Source: Breviolum minutum Mf 1.05b.01
Taxonomy: Eukaryota > Sar > Dinophyceae > Suessiales > Symbiodiniaceae
Reading direction: 5' to 3'
NCBI GenBank assembly: GCA_000507305.1
Contig: DF239542.1
Span: 62,001-126,000, forward strand
DNA length: 64,000 nt
The position numbers and the translations under genes were made by a program. How positions within the stretch are numbered: the stretch's first letter is position 1; each line of letters starts with the position of its first letter. The notes under the pieces were generated by a model. It was not told where the DNA came from. It saw only the letters and a list, made by a program, of their open reading frames with translations, and did not search any database. Positions 34,121-46,820 of the stretch are shown piece after piece.

Positions 34121-34256
34121 CTATGTCAACCAAGAATCTGGATTCACGCCAGTTCTTGCAAAGTCTGCTGCCTTCTGTCGCAGACTTGCAATCAAGCCTT
34201 GCTCCGGCTGAAGGGGGCGCTTCTGAGATTGATTCTCAGAATCAGCTCCTTTTGAC
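34121..34256 (-). CDS. Exon-like segment, unrecognised
   Basis: After TCCGCGAG the minus strand reads KGADSENQSQKRPLQPEQGL and IASLRQKAADFARTGVNPDS to a TAG at 34121. Charged and Gln-rich, typical of a linker. It could be an upstream PPR exon or the end of another gene; no phase-0 donor to the PPR exon is seen. Confidence 0.33.
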
Positions 34257-34381
34257 CTCGCGGACAAGAATTAGCCCATGTAACAGTAGATGAAAGGATC
34301 CAGATAACATGGAATCGAAAACTGATTCATTTCGCTACTTTACAAGCTTTCCACTTACGGATAGGTACAGTAAGTCCTAAG

Positions 34382-34876
34382 TCAAAAGTCAAGCGGCTGC
34401 AGCATGCCATCTTCTTGACTTAGTGTGCTTTCGACCGTGTCGTCTCCCTGCAGTAGCTTGGATGTGGCTCTTGCTGGAGACATAGGTTCTGCCCGTTTGC
34501 CACCACGCTGCTTCCCAAGTTGCACAATGCCCTTCAGTTGCTCTGCAGCTTCAAATGCGTTTTCGGGTGGAGCTTTTTCAGTTCCATCGCCTTTTGTTTC
34601 CGTATCCTCAGTATTGCCAGCTTGCCACTTCGGAGGTTTCTTGTTCCGCAATTTTGCTGGAACTCTCCAAAACGGCGTGTCAGGAGCAACGTAGTCAGGG
34701 GCTGATTGCAATTTCTCCCGGCGTTCCAAGACATCATCAAGCAACCGACGGGATTCCACGAAGACGGAGGGCGCATCATGTGTCAGGTCCTCTGCTGTCA
34801 TCGGAGGACCAAAACGCACAAAGAATTGAGGAGTTCGAGGCAATGCTGCAATGGGCCGTTGCTGCAATGTTCGGAC
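34382..34876 (-). CDS. 3'-terminal exon, conserved-looking unknown protein
   Basis: The acceptor CACTCTCCAG at 34877 opens 164 codons to a TGA at 34382. The start reads VRTLQQRPIAALPRTPQFFV then RFGPPMTAEDLTHDAPSVFV, a helical RRLLDDVLERREKLQ, and APDTPFWRVPAKLRNKKPPK; the rest is a low-complexity acidic/basic tail. The ordered half with a Pro/Arg/Lys-rich border resembles small organellar proteins, but I do not recognise it. The upstream exon may be the one at about 35560-35696. Confidence 0.55.
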   Translation of the reverse strand, partial: VRTLQQRPIAALPRTPQFFVRFGPPMTAEDLTHDAPSVFVESRRLLDDVLERREKLQSAPDYVAPDTPFWRVPAKLRNKKPPKWQAGNTEDTETKGDGTEKAPPENAFEAAEQLKGIVQLGKQRGGKRAEPMSPARATSKLLQGDDTVESTLSQEDGMLQPLDF

Positions 34877-34879
34877 CTG

Positions 34880-35330
34880 GAGAGTGACACCCTACGAAAT
34901 GAATCCAGGTTTTATCAACAACAAATCAGCAGTATGCTGGAAACAAAATCCATTGAGCAGGCCGGAACCTTCCTGCAACCTTTCCTGGAACCTTCCCAAC
35001 TTGATTCAAGACTTTTGCTGGAACCCGGTGGCTTCAGAAGCCTCACCGGTCCCCACGTCTTAGATTGACTCAGACCCCGTAGCATCTGCCATCAAAACAG
35101 AGGAAACAAAACAAATAATTTGGAAAGCTAGTGTTTGCAGCGAAGGTGGGCAAGAATGATAAGCTCGGGCAGTATCCCGTACTGAACTAGTCAAACTCTC
35201 AGAAACTTTCCAAATTTCTCTGGAACCTTCCCTTCCACCATCCTCTCAGAACCCTCCAGAACCATGCTGCCATACGGCAATTTCCGAAACCTTCAACTTT
35301 GACTAGAACCTTTCAAACTCGCCAAACTCT
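34880..35330. other. Region with repeated GGAACCTTCC-like palindromes
   Basis: At least six degenerate copies of a GAA-n2-TTC inverted motif (GGAACCTTCC three times, GAAACTTTCC, GAAACCTTC, AGAACCTTTC). The spacing is irregular. A second such patch lies at 41165-41375. Heat-shock elements have the GAA-n2-TTC form, but no evidence ties these to heat shock. Confidence 0.4.
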
Positions 35331-35559
35331 TTTAAATAACAATTGCATATTCACAGAAGCTATCAAGAGTGCCATTTTCGAGTCAGTCATTTTATATACC
35401 CCCGCCAACTCTTGCATGCTTCATGGAATTGATCTAAAGTCTACTGCGATGGGCTCCATCCAGAGCTACCATGAGCTACCTGCAAAACCTTGCAACAGCA
35501 CGTCCAGAATGCGCCTGCTTGGCTCCAAAACGTGGCACCGAAGTGCTGTCCGATGTTTT

Positions 35560-35696
35560 GCCAAAGTCTTCCAAATCTGTTGAGTGACGATGCTTCTTGT
35601 TGCGTGGGTTTCTCTTCAAAGGGATTGCTCCGGGGCGCACCTGGAGTTTTCACAGCATGCAAAAACAGCTCTTTGCCCAATTCGATGCTATTATCT
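35560..35696 (-). CDS. Exon-like segment, unrecognised
   Basis: The acceptor TTTTTTGAGCAG at 35697 is followed by DNSIELGKELFLHAVKTPGA and then PFEEKPTQQEASSLNRFGRL. A donor CTCCAG/GTGCGCC lies inside, so the exon may be shorter. Likely part of the gene ending at 34382. Confidence 0.35.
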
Positions 35697-35999
35697 CTGC
35701 TCAAAAAATTAGACTCCAAATGTATCAAACTTTTGTTCTTTAACCTGTCAGATCATCAAGCTGCAGCTGAGATGCTGCCCGAGGCAAACGGACCTTGACC
35801 CCCTCCCTCGCCAGAGCTAACTGTTGTTGCGTCACTTTCCGGCTCCGAGAGCTTCGCTGCTGTGACTGGACAAAGCCCAACTTGGATGGCAATTCGTTGG
35901 CAGGCGACCAGCGTCCCTGGGGTCCCTTGGTTGGTGGTAAGAAACTTGAAGTGGACGCGGCACGTGCAGGCAGGTCAAAATGGAGCCGAGCTGACTTGC

Positions 36000-37900
36000 C
36001 TCCGTGAGCAAGCCTCGGCCAACGTTTTCATATTTTCTTTAGTCCGTTGTTGGCAATGCAGTTTTCTTGCTATGCCGCCGCGACACAATTGGCTTGAACA
36101 CATGTGGGCTCTGCATTTCTTCATTTCTTCTGACCAGCAACATAACCACAGCAGTCACGACATATATCATATCCATTCAAATATCCAATGATGCTCACAT
36201 CCAACAGTTGACTCATGCATGGAGGATGGGTTGCATGTTTCCCTGCGCAACTCAGGCAAGCACACTGCTTTGAAGCCAAGCTGTCTCCATGTTCCAAGAT
36301 GCATTTTCAGTGACGTCTGCCCAGCAAGCTGTGCAGCCCACATTGCTGATGGAATCCCCTGCCATACGCGGAGGATATTCCCGTCACCACAATTCCACAG
36401 GCTGAAACCTGCTTTGTCTAAAGACTTCTGAACATTTTGAATCGCGTACTAATCTAGAATGGTACAACTACTGTGATTGGAGCTGATTCTCGTGGGGAGC
36501 CTATCCATTGATTTTATGCATGTGCGCAAAAACAAAACTCCGAACACTTGCAGTCTTGCAGAGCGAGTAGAGAATCAGTATTTCTCTGCACAGCTAGTCA
36601 CAGCTAGTCACAGCTAGTCCAGATTGTTGTGCTCTCTGCATCCTCTGTCACATTCCGAGCATGTCAATTTTTCTTCTTCTCTGGCTGTGCGAACTGTCCA
36701 AAAGTTCTTCAACGCGCTTCACTTGCCTGAATGATCCCTGTAAAACCCTCCAATGCCATGTTTCAGGACATTGTCATTCAACTGTAGTGCAAAATCCTGG
36801 AGAACTGTACAAAGAGTCATCTAGCGTGACTCAACGACAAACTATCAGCATCTTCACGAAGCCAAAAGACCGGAAAATCCGAGATAGTAGATACATGTTT
36901 GTGATTCTCAACGAGAATCGGGTTTTGGTCCTCTGCATCAGATTCCTGATGGCCAAAGATCACTACCCTCACTGATTCAGGCTATGACTGATCCTTCCGG
37001 GCGGTTCAGGTGCGTCCACGTACCCAGACCTTAGAATCCGAGATTCTGAGTTGAAGGTTCGGCATTCTTCCAGTTCTAACTACCCGGATCTGCATAGATC
37101 TTAAGCGCTCTCGTCCGCTCCTTATCTTCCTCTGAGGCTGTGACAGAATAGCGCCCATGCGGACCTATCCAGTGCACCTCCTCCTGACCAAAGAATCTTT
37201 GAAAATGTTGTGACAAAAAGAACTGTCACTTGTGGCCAAAGGCTGTCTGGTGCTCTCTCTTTAAGTTCCAGGCCAAAGAGCTGGCCCAAGGATCGAACGT
37301 GGCATTGCCACAGATCCATCCTTCCCCATCCGGCGTCGGTCGCCTTGGAAATCAGGAGGCCGAGCAGCAAGCAACAGATTGAATGAGCCTGGCAGCCTAA
37401 CTGCAACAAAAGGCACAATCCAAGCTGCAAATCTCGGGCTGCTGGTCTTGACCTTTTTCGCACTGCTATCATGCCGCGTATCAGCGCCTCTCTCTCTCTC
37501 TGATCATATGTGCTACATGCATGTATACCTTGATGAATGAATATAAAGAACACGCCTAAAGAAATACAAAATTCTTGAAATGCAACTTCTTCTACTGTTT
37601 CGTTTGATCCGATACATCCTGCACCCATGTGGCTAACATTCTGAAACCTTGCACATATGATCGCATTATGATCGCATATGGAAATGAGATGAGTTTACTG
37701 AGAGGGCGCTTCGCCTGGCTGAAACGGAATAAGGTTCCAACACCGCTGCCATGAGCCTCATTTCGTAGGCGTCCACAGAGTACACCATGACGGAATTGCC
37801 TTCGCGTGCTAAAAAATGCAGAGAAGTGCATGAAGATATCCCCAAATACCGAAAGGGGCAAACCCATGCGCAAAGAGTAAAACTGGTAAACTAGTGAGCC
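36000..37900. other. No gene firmly supported
   Basis: A hydrophobic minus-strand reading at 37122-37628 (LGLCLLLQLGCQAHSICCLL) may hold exon material but has no convincing splice ends. Otherwise nothing seen. Confidence 0.4.
36591..36620. repeat. Three tandem 10-bp copies
   Basis: CAGCTAGTCA repeated three times, the last copy ending CC. Each unit contains the palindrome-like AGCT/CTAG core. Confidence 0.85.
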
Positions 37901-37922
37901 AGTATACCAGTAAAACCGCTCT

Positions 37923-38311
37923 TCACTTGCAAATGCAAGAACAAAACAACTTGATAGGGTCTTTCTGAAGTATTTGAAACCCCCATGGCCCCCACTGACA
38001 GGTTGTCAATCCTGCGTCAAAATGAGATATTTCGCAGTACATGTGGTACCTAGTGTATTCTGCCCAGGCTACTGCTACAACAGGTTGGCCTTGCATGTCC
38101 ACCCAATTGCCCATCAGCTCCTGCGACATGACACATGGTGGCAAATGGTTTTTCAGATTGCACAGTATCCTTCTCAGCCGATCTGACCAAAAAATTGCTC
38201 AATTCCAACCAAAGGCATTCCTGGGCAGAAGGTAGCCATGGGCCATTCCGCCTCCATGTCACACATGATGCGTGCGGGTCTGACCACTGACAATCCAAGG
38301 GGACCAAGCAC
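37923..38311 (-). CDS. Unrecognised protein exon with one homopolymer frameshift
   Basis: The acceptor GCTCCACACAG at 38312 opens VLGPLGLSVVRPARIMCDME and AEWPMATFCPGMPLVGIEQF. At an A6 run (38189-38194, T6 on the coding strand) the frame is lost, and one extra T restores it: SDRLRRILCNLKNHLPPCVM, SQELMGNWVDMQGQPVVAVA, then EISHFDAGLTTCQWGPWGF to a TGA at 37923. The two halves read as one protein. No family is certain; the segment 'L.G.W.D..G..V.V' followed by 'EISH' feels like a repeated dinoflagellate domain. Confidence 0.5.
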
Positions 38312-39408
38312 CTGTGTGGAGCAAAACCATATCCATAACTGCCAGGCCTCAGATTCGCGCGATCACATGGCCTCTTGAAAGGATTGCAAAATCTGAGGGG
38401 CCAGCCTTTGCATTGTCGTAGGGTCGGCCTCTCTTTGACAGACACCGTTGAACACAGATCCACAAATCCAGACCATGTGATCCGATAATGTAATGATAAC
38501 GTATGCGAGTGCAAAGGGGTGGGAGTTGTACACCCCAGGACAAAGAGTTCGGCAGTCACATAGCGGAAAGAAAATACACAAGCACAGACCCCCACTAGCA
38601 TGCTTGGTTTCAAGTAACATCTACAGCACACCAAACCGCAACATCATTTTCACGTCCATTGTCAGTTTTCTTCGTTCCAAAACACTCGTCGCCTTAGGGC
38701 ATGTCTGTGTCGATGGTGTCAGCAGTAACCAAAATAGTTTCAAATCGAGGCGGGAAGAACTTTCAATTCACGTTCCAACAATGGGAAATGGGTGCATAGT
38801 CTGGCATTGCCAGAGAACATGGTCAAAATCAAGTCAATACGTTTTGTGCTGTCAGCGTTTTTTGTTATTCTCTATGGTTGCCTTCGGAGAAAAAAAAATC
38901 AAATTGTCAAATTGTCAACGTCTATTTTTCTTCAAACGCCTTGAGCGTTCGCAGGCCCGTTTCACTTCACAATCAAAACAGGCTCAACCAACAATGGCTT
39001 TGCTTTGTGTCCCAGATTTGCAGGCACCAAATTTGTGTGTAATTCCTCCTTTTTGTTGTCAACCGGTTTCCTAAAACAGTACCCTAAACAGCATGCTTTA
39101 AACAGCACCCTCCCAAAACAGTAGCCCAAACAGCGCCCAAAGATCCAGCCGTGGCACCAAGCACATCTGTTATGAGAAGTAAGAACCCCAACATGCCCTA
39201 ACAGCTACCGCTATCTGGGGAATGATGTCAATTCCAATCCTATGCATGCACATACCGTCACATACTCTTGCAAGTTTCCTGGGTTTAAATATATGAACGA
39301 TTTTCAACGAAGCACTGTCACTTCAACTCAGCCAGCAGTTCTTCCCAAGAATTTGCCATCTGGGCATATCGAATTCGACTTTCCAAGTCCTTGGCACAAT
39401 GTACTTAC

Positions 39409-39530
39409 AACACTAATTGTCCAAATCATGTGGCCAACATCCATAGTCCCAAAACCAATTTGCAGTAAGTTCAACACATCGCTTTTGCTTGGAGCCTCAA
39501 AACTGGAGTGACTAATGATCCCGGCAAGTG
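39409..39530 (-). CDS. Internal exon with strong splice sites
   Basis: The acceptor GTTGTTGCCCAG and a perfect donor (GTT/GTAAGTAC) bound 122 nt reading LAGIISHSSFEAPSKSDVLN then LLQIGFGTMDVGHMIWTISV. Two independent splice signals support it. Flanking exons were not found. Function unknown. Confidence 0.47.
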
Positions 39531-39539
39531 CTGGGCAAC

Positions 39540-41950
39540 AACACATCCGCGATCGTGAAATGCTTTGTCTCCACAAATGTGATCCCTGCAGAGGTTGGGT
39601 TGCGCTTCCTTTCGGCCTGGATATCATCAATCACACGAACTGCCAAGCCGAGGCAAACAATGCAACAAGTTCAAGCATTTTTATTGCCAGTCTGCCAGCA
39701 ACAGCCTCCTGCTGAGCTTTGTGGATGCTATTTCGAATGTCAGATGGACGCCTGGCTGGCTGACATGGACAACAACAGTAGCGTAGGCAAACCCGAACGT
39801 AAACCTGTTTCGAGAGAAGATATCCATTGTATCATTTTGTTACTTGCAGAATGTCAAGTTCAGGCCGGAGGGACGGCGGCATTGACAGTAAACACGATTT
39901 GTCAAATCCAACTCTCTGTGGCACCGCTTTGGTCATGTGCGTGGGTTTTTCAACCTAAGTGCAAGATTGACACTTTTGTAGTCCAATGATGGCATGAGAC
40001 TTGGGACCCTAATTTAATTTTTTTCGGTAGAAAAACCATTTACACCCGTCAAGTTTCGGCTACCCAGGAGGCCAAAGGGCCAACAAGCAAAAAATTGATC
40101 GCACATGGTCGCATCTTGAGACAAAGGCAGCTGCAGCCGCTTCTGCTTTCAGAGACGCGACCCCTGGCCTTGAAGCACAAAACATGTGCATTTTCAATAA
40201 AGCAAGTCCACTTCAGAACATGTGCATAGTTTTTCCAAATCATCACAATTGCAGAAAACATATGATATGAGCATAGCAGCATATCTTCACTCAAATGATG
40301 AAAAAAGTATCCTTCTACGATGCAAACAGCAGCGATTTGATGTTTCCGCACAAGTTAACTGTGAGGCAAGCAAAGTTTCTATGAACCGATGCATTTCGCC
40401 CGCCGGCTGTGCAAATGTGCTGGGTCGGTGCATTGCTTGAGCCGAAAATAAGCAATGACACGATGCAGCATTTCTTCGTTTCCCTTGCCATCCATGCCAC
40501 CACAATAATATTGTATACGGTGACGTAATCCAAGCCATTTCAATCATGAAAATGTTATGGTTCAGTGTTCAGTAGAATACATTTTTTGAAGAACAAAAAG
40601 CGACCCAAGACCCCGCCAACTCAACTTGTGTCAATATGTCCCCCCCAAAAAAAAACGCACAAAATACATGTGTTTGACCTCCGTACTTGACTGTGGAAAG
40701 TTGTACTTTGGGTTTCACGACTTCTTAATCCCGCAATGCCCTTGTTTCTCCGTCTGACCCATGTCATCGGTTTCCCTGCCCTCAAATACACATTGGAATG
40801 ATTTCAGGCGACAATTGCCTCTTTTGATACACGTGAAACGCCAGCCTGTGTAGTTATATCAAAAACAACGTTGTGTGTGTGTGCGTGTGCGCTTATACAG
40901 GCCACTATGAATGTATTTTGTCTTTTCAACATCATCACATTTGCCTTTCCAACTCAAAAGGTCATCACCAAATATACCTCAACAGCAATGCATTATGTAC
41001 GACCGACCGCAAGCTCGGGCACATGTTAGCCAAACTGATAAAACAATATGCTCCGGTGATACTGCAACCAGCGACAGCACGAAAATGAAATCAATTTTAA
41101 CTTTAGTTTTAAGCGAACATTCCCGCAACTGTATCAGCGATCTCCCCTGAAAACTCGCCCGTGGAACTTACCTAGAAAATTCCCTGAAAGTAACTTCCCA
41201 AATCTTCATTAAATTTGCCAGTCCGTGGAGCGAACTTTCCAGACAACTCCCAAAACTCTCAGTATCCTCGGTACGGTTTGACCCTACCAAACACCTCCAG
41301 AACGGTCTAAGTCGAATGTTTCGAAAAGCGCTCCGGAAAGGCTCCAACCTTCCAACCTTCCAATGGGAACCTGAAACAATTGTGAAACTCCTTTCTATAT
41401 ACATCAGCGCTAGCAGAGATCGATCAATTCAAGAAGCATTGAACATCATTGAACACCATAAGTCATGATCCCAGCAGCCATCTCTCATTAAGATAAAATT
41501 TTTGAAGCACTATCCCAATGCGTGAATGCCCCTCTGGTTGCCAAGCCATCGCCCTTTTTATCCAGCGATGTCCAGGTAGTGTCGCGAAATACTGAGCCAA
41601 ATTCCAGTGGTGTCGGCCAGACCGCGCTTATGTGAGATGTGGAGAATTCCATGCCATTGTCATCCAGTCCATGTTGCGACGAAACCCCACTGATCGGAGA
41701 AGTCGGCGATATGCAACATTCATGCTGTTTAAATCATTGCAGTATACGGTTCGGTGTCCTGCTGCGTAACACAGAATGGAGAAATGAGACGATCAAAATA
41801 TTCCACTTTCTAAGCCATGGGATCCACCTGTTTGCATTGAAACCTTTTGCAGCAGCCTGCAGTCGACACTCAAGATCACATGTTGTGGTTTGTGCCGTTG
41901 CCGGTGTCAACATGCATCCAAGCCACCTGTGGCTTCATTCCTTGTGAAGG
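39540..41950. other. No gene supported
   Basis: Competing short frames only. Holds a short (GT)n run at 40873-40890, a small hairpin CATTGCTT...AAGCAATG at about 40430-40460, and a patch of GGAAC/TTCC-like repeats at 41165-41375. Confidence 0.45.
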
Positions 41951-42069
41951 ACTGATATGATCAATCCATTCGGCGTCTGCAACTGCGACGGTGGTTGTGC
42001 CTGCTTTGTGAGGACTTTTGTTTTCAACAAATATGTATAAGAGTACGCCAATATAACATGGTAATCGGT

Positions 42070-43727
42070 GCCATGCCGACGACGTAGCATTTGGATGATG
42101 AGGTGGAACAACTGTACAAATTACTGGACATACTGTCGGACGAGTGTCACAATTCAATTTTGCCTTTTGTTGGGTGGAGATTTTATGCATGGTTACGCGC
42201 GTGTGAACGTGTAGATGGTTCCAGTGTTTTGGGAACCTGGGGGTTTGGATGGTGCAATGCTCGTGGACAGTTGCTTGCGAGATAGGTGTTGCAGCATGGG
42301 TTGTGCATACTCAGCAAGCTGGAGACCAGCATGCCGTGGCAGATAGCTGGACTTGCAAACGTGTTGCTGACAACACTTTGACACAATTGGGTTTCATTCC
42401 TGGCGGCTTGCAATTTGAGCACGAAAAGTCTTGGCATGACAATTGTTTGGGGACAGGCCTGGACCATCGATGCGCGCACCGAATGTGTAGAATTTAGGTA
42501 GCCAAACGAATGTTAGCAAAACGAATGTTTGGCCTTAAAAATTGGCAGCCTTTTGCGGACAATGATGGTAAAACATCGGGTGTGCAATCGTCTGTATGGA
42601 AACTATTGCGAACAAACACAAATCCTACACTGCTTGCGCTTGAGCGCATGTTACTGACAGCTGGACTGGAACATGGTCAATGCAGAACGGTGCGCTTTAC
42701 TTTTCGACCTTCGCGAAGCTGCCGGCTGCGTGCTCAATGCGCCGGAGCCGCAGCTGATGTCGAATTGCGCAAAATGCCCTCGTTTGAAATCAGGAAACTT
42801 CATCGCCAAGGGCCAAGCGATCCGGTTTTTGGAAAAATTCACTGTTGAGACACTCGTTGGGTCGGGTTTCCCATTGGGAGACATTTGCGGGACATGATTG
42901 ATACACGTGCAGGACAGGCTTATGCTTCATAGCCACCATTGGAGGAGTCTGCTGATGCTCTGGAGACAAGTTTTTGTGGCAACCATTTTTTTCCTGACCG
43001 ACTGGCCACACAAAATTGAAGCGTGCGCGCGCCCGTTTGGAGGTCAACAAATGCTTGTGACGAAAGTGGCTTGGCAACAGAACTTCCTCAACAAGTTGAT
43101 GACGAATTTTTGGTGGAAGTGCTGCGTCTCCTCAATGGCATTCTGCAACATGGAAGCCCCTCAGCTGGATGGAAAATAGACTGTTCACGATGCTTCCAAT
43201 CTTGTGACAGGCATCCGCCCCATTGCCAACATATAGCTCTTCTTCAAAGTGTTTGCCTACATGATCCTCGCATGACTGGAGCAATTATGAAAACTTTTCA
43301 ACCACAAACACAACACCATTTCGTTCAAACCGAAGAATCGAAGAACATGTTTTGACAACAAATATAAATTTGGACAAGAGCAAAGCAGCTGGATTGCCAT
43401 TGCGGATCACCTGGATTTATCCAAAGCCTTGGATACAGTAAAGTCCGAGACGCTGCAATTGATTTGGATAGTGCTGTGCTCTGATCACCATCAAATAGGT
43501 GTCCTTCGCGATGGTGCTGGTGATAGCAGAACGTTTGACATATTCTCTAATGTGCAACAATGGTGCGCGCTGGGTCCCCGGTTGTTTGGCGTCGCGCTTG
43601 AGTTGGCAATGTCCGAGTGGAGAGTTGCAAATCCGCAAGCTGGGTTAAATCTTCGAGACGATATGTTTCGGTTACTTGATTTATGCGTTCTGCAGATGAC
43701 GTATAAATTTTTACCAACACGAAGGAA
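42070..43727 (+). mobile_element. LINE copy A2 (host copy), 5' and RT part, decayed
   Basis: Scattered plus-strand frames follow the order of a non-LTR element. An AP-endonuclease part includes DEVEQLYKLLDILSDEC, the catalytic-type GGDFMHG at about 42173-42190, FGWCNARGQLLAR, SWTCKRVADNTLTQLGF and GLDHRCAHR. The RT part includes RLLNGILQHGSPSAGW, a palm remnant near 43290 and 'ADDV.IFTNTKE' at 43690-43727. Many stops and frameshifts. It stops abruptly at the insertion of copy A1 and continues at 46830. The APE may begin before 42070 but is unreadable there. Confidence 0.8.
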
Positions 43728-46700
43728 GTTGAGTTGAGTTGAGCCTGTAGGCCCGCAGGCGGCCTGTTTCGGGCACAGGCTGAACGAAACGACATCTACG
43801 CTAAACATGTGCAGCACGGCTAGTGCCAGCGAGTGAAAATAAAAAACGATCTCGTCTATACGTTCACAAAATGAAGGAAATCAGGGAACATTGCCATCCA
43901 GCTTTGGTGATTTCTTGATTCCAGTGTCCAATGTTGAAGGCCTTTCCATCTGCAGAAGTTTTCGAGGACAGTGTGCCATAAGTGGGCTGGCCTACCACCC
44001 CGTTGATCTTCCAAGGAAGAAATATGATGTGCTGAATCCCAATGTTGCTGGATACATCGTTCTGACCATAATTTGATGCTATGAAGGGTCGCAAATTCAT
44101 TGACCCGACCGTTCTAATCATGTAGGATTTCATGCCATGGACGGGTCCAATCCAGACCTGCAGGAGGACCGACAACGCTACGAAGCAACTTCCGAAATAA
44201 AACATCAAAGTTGCGCAGGTCAGTCTTGTACATTGTTCGGTGTCCCGCAACAAAAACAGCCACTGGTGAGATCACAGCGTCAAAATATCGCAGCCTTTTC
44301 CCAAGTGACACGTTTCTATCACACAACGTTGCCCGGTGACAAAAGAATGGCTTCGATGCAGCTTGCAATTGTTGATCAACGTCGTGTCGTTTCTTGATCA
44401 CTGTGGGCATACTCAACATGCAACCAAGCCATTTATGACATGATTGGTGGTCAAGAATTTCGACTCGTAAACCAGCTGGGGTTGACAGAAATGATGGCGG
44501 TTGCACCTTGGTTTTGTCTGTGTTCAATACGAGCCCGACCAGGGATAAACGCACCACGAGTTCGTCCAAAAGCAGGCCTGCGTCAATGTACGTGGTAGCA
44601 AAAATCAAAATGTCATCAGCCAACCGAAGATCCAAAAAGGTCGGACCGCCATCGCCCAAGTCAAGGCCAAGTCTACCAACCGTGCGACCCACATACCCAT
44701 ACCCATTTCCAATACGGCACAGAATAGTCGAGGACTTAATACACACCCTTGTCTCACGCCTCATTTAAAAACCAAATAGCCTGCTGCTTTCGTTGGTTCC
44801 GGCAATTTGCCCTGTCTGATCCTTGTACAAATTTTGTAGAAGCCAAATCATATGGTCACTGATACCTTGTTGAGCTCGCCCAAGTGACGGCCAGTGCACA
44901 CGTTCAAAAGCCTTTGATAAATCCAAACTGATAATCCAAATTGGCATGTTCATGCTCCAAGATTTGTCAATTACCAAATTTGCTGTCACCAAATGCTCCT
45001 CAATGCGGCGTCCGGATCGAAATCCATGTTGTCCTTCGGGCTGAGCAGCTTCCAAGAAAGGCTCCACACGACCCAGAATCATATAAGCAAAAGTTTTATA
45101 CAGAAGGCGGATGCTTGCAATGGCCCGATACTCAGCAGGAACCTTCGCACGGCCATGTTTTGGCAACATATTGAAAATAGTTTTGCGCCAGTCAATAGGT
45201 ACTTGCGGAGAATGCATGAAGCCAGTGAAAAGTCTGAAAAGTTGGTTAAGGAAGTTGTCAGAAGCAAAATGTATCAACTCTGCAACAAACCCTTTTTCAT
45301 CAGCAGCTTTGTTAGCCTTCAATCATTAAAAAAAAATCAATCGTTTGATTGCCATCAACAGTTCATCCTTATGCCAATCGATCTCTGAAAGCACAGGGGC
45401 AGTTGCCATCACTGCGTCGGGACTGCCACCAAACATGTGCTCCAACATATTTGCAAATTCATTCGCTTGAGGTTGCTCGGGAACTTGCCGGACCACTGCT
45501 GCATGAAGTCCGGAAATTGCTGTCCATTTTCCCGAATTCTTTAATAACGCCTCCAATTTTGATGATTTCCATGCACGAAACTCTTGTCGATGTAATGTCC
45601 GAATCTGCAATGATAACATCCGAAGTTCCCCGCAGGCTTGTGCCAAACGCCTTTGCAATCGGAGCCTTTGAAGTTCATCCGAAGCCCGAAATGCCAAAGA
45701 AATCCGGGAGCATTTGCCACCACGTGTCCCAAAATTTGTTGTACCTCACTTAAGGGCGCCCTTGAAGTAGAAAGCCTCCGTTGCATTTCATGATGATAGT
45801 TCGCCGGACGTCCATCTTCATCCAAGCTGGGTTCCCAATTTTTCATCTTTTGTTATTTTGCTCTCCGTGCAACACGCGAGGTATTGAAAGGAAAGGTGCA
45901 GTCCACACAACGATGATCCAAACCTATCGGTATGACATAATCATTCCAAGTATTGTCAAAAAGAGTTCGCCGGTCCAGAACTATGAAATCAATTTGAGTC
46001 AAAGTTCCGTCACTTGAACGCCTGCAAGTCCAACTGTCTTCAATCTGGTGGGTTGGTTTTTGCCTGTTGGCAATGTAAAGTCCATTCTGCATAATCCATT
46101 GTGCGAGCAACATGCCCTGAGCATTGCCTTCACCAATGCCGAAGCATCCAACCAAGTCAACATCATCACTTCTTGAAACAAGTCCAATGCATGCATTGAA
46201 ATCACCACCAAGAATTGGGTACGCCCCTCTGGAAACACAATTGTCTAGCAATACCTGTAACAATGTAGGCATTCCTTCCATTTCAAGAATATCATCCCAA
46301 GATGTGGGAAATATATTGCAAACACTTCCAATTTCAACATGCCCAAACTGCACTTCAAAACGCAAATTCTCGGCGAGTAAGCATGGAAAGAAATGCCACG
46401 CAGCTTCGAATGGAAAATGTTGCCAATGATCACCCCAACTCCCTGATGAGCAAGGCCACCACTGAAGTACATCCTGTTCCCCCCAATCGCTGTGTACGAC
46501 TCTTCCTTTGCATCCCTCCATGTTCTTGACACGAAAAAAAAACTTCAAAATCAAAAGAAACAATGTCAACCAGAAAATCGTTGAAACGTGCCTCCGTTCG
46601 AATACTTTGTAAATTCTTTGTTACCACATGCACACGAAAACTTCCATCAGCCATATCGGATTCCAGGTTGGCATCATTCATTCCCAGACCCAAGGGCACA

Positions 46701-46820
46701 AGTGCCGTAGAGTCTAAAAATTTGCCACCTCCAGAAAGCAGACCATTTGCCTTGCCCTACTCCATCTCCTTCATGAATGCTTCCAAAGCTTCGCGCGCGT
46801 CCGGGGCAACATCGTCCAAT
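43728..46820 (-). mobile_element. LINE copy A1, near full length, inserted into A2
   Basis: Minus-strand element of about 3.1 kb flanked by the 9-bp duplication ACGAAGGAA (43719-43727 and 46821-46829). Order from its 5' end: leader frame DDVAPDAREALEAFMKEME; AP endonuclease (TKNLQSIRTEARFNDFLVDI, GGDFNACIG, TQIDFIVLDRR, GLDHRCVDC) to about 45880; linker 45330-45700; reverse transcriptase 44770-45322 (AADEKGFVAELIHF, PAEYRAIASIRLLYKTFAYM, EGQHGFRSGRRIEEHL, DLSKAFERVHWPSLG) and 44114-44764 (LRLADDILIFATTY, where the family's F-A-D-D is L-A-D-D; KWLGCMLS; FRKLLRSVVGPPAG). About four frameshifts and an RT stop make it inactive. A folded tail (43743-43780) and TCAAC repeats end it. Confidence 0.9.

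Noticed and set aside
40430..40460. TTTTCGGCTCAAG on the minus strand, resembling the 3' end of the dinoflagellate spliced leader
   Set aside because: Only about 12 bases with an extra C, explained as well by a local hairpin; no retrogene follows it.
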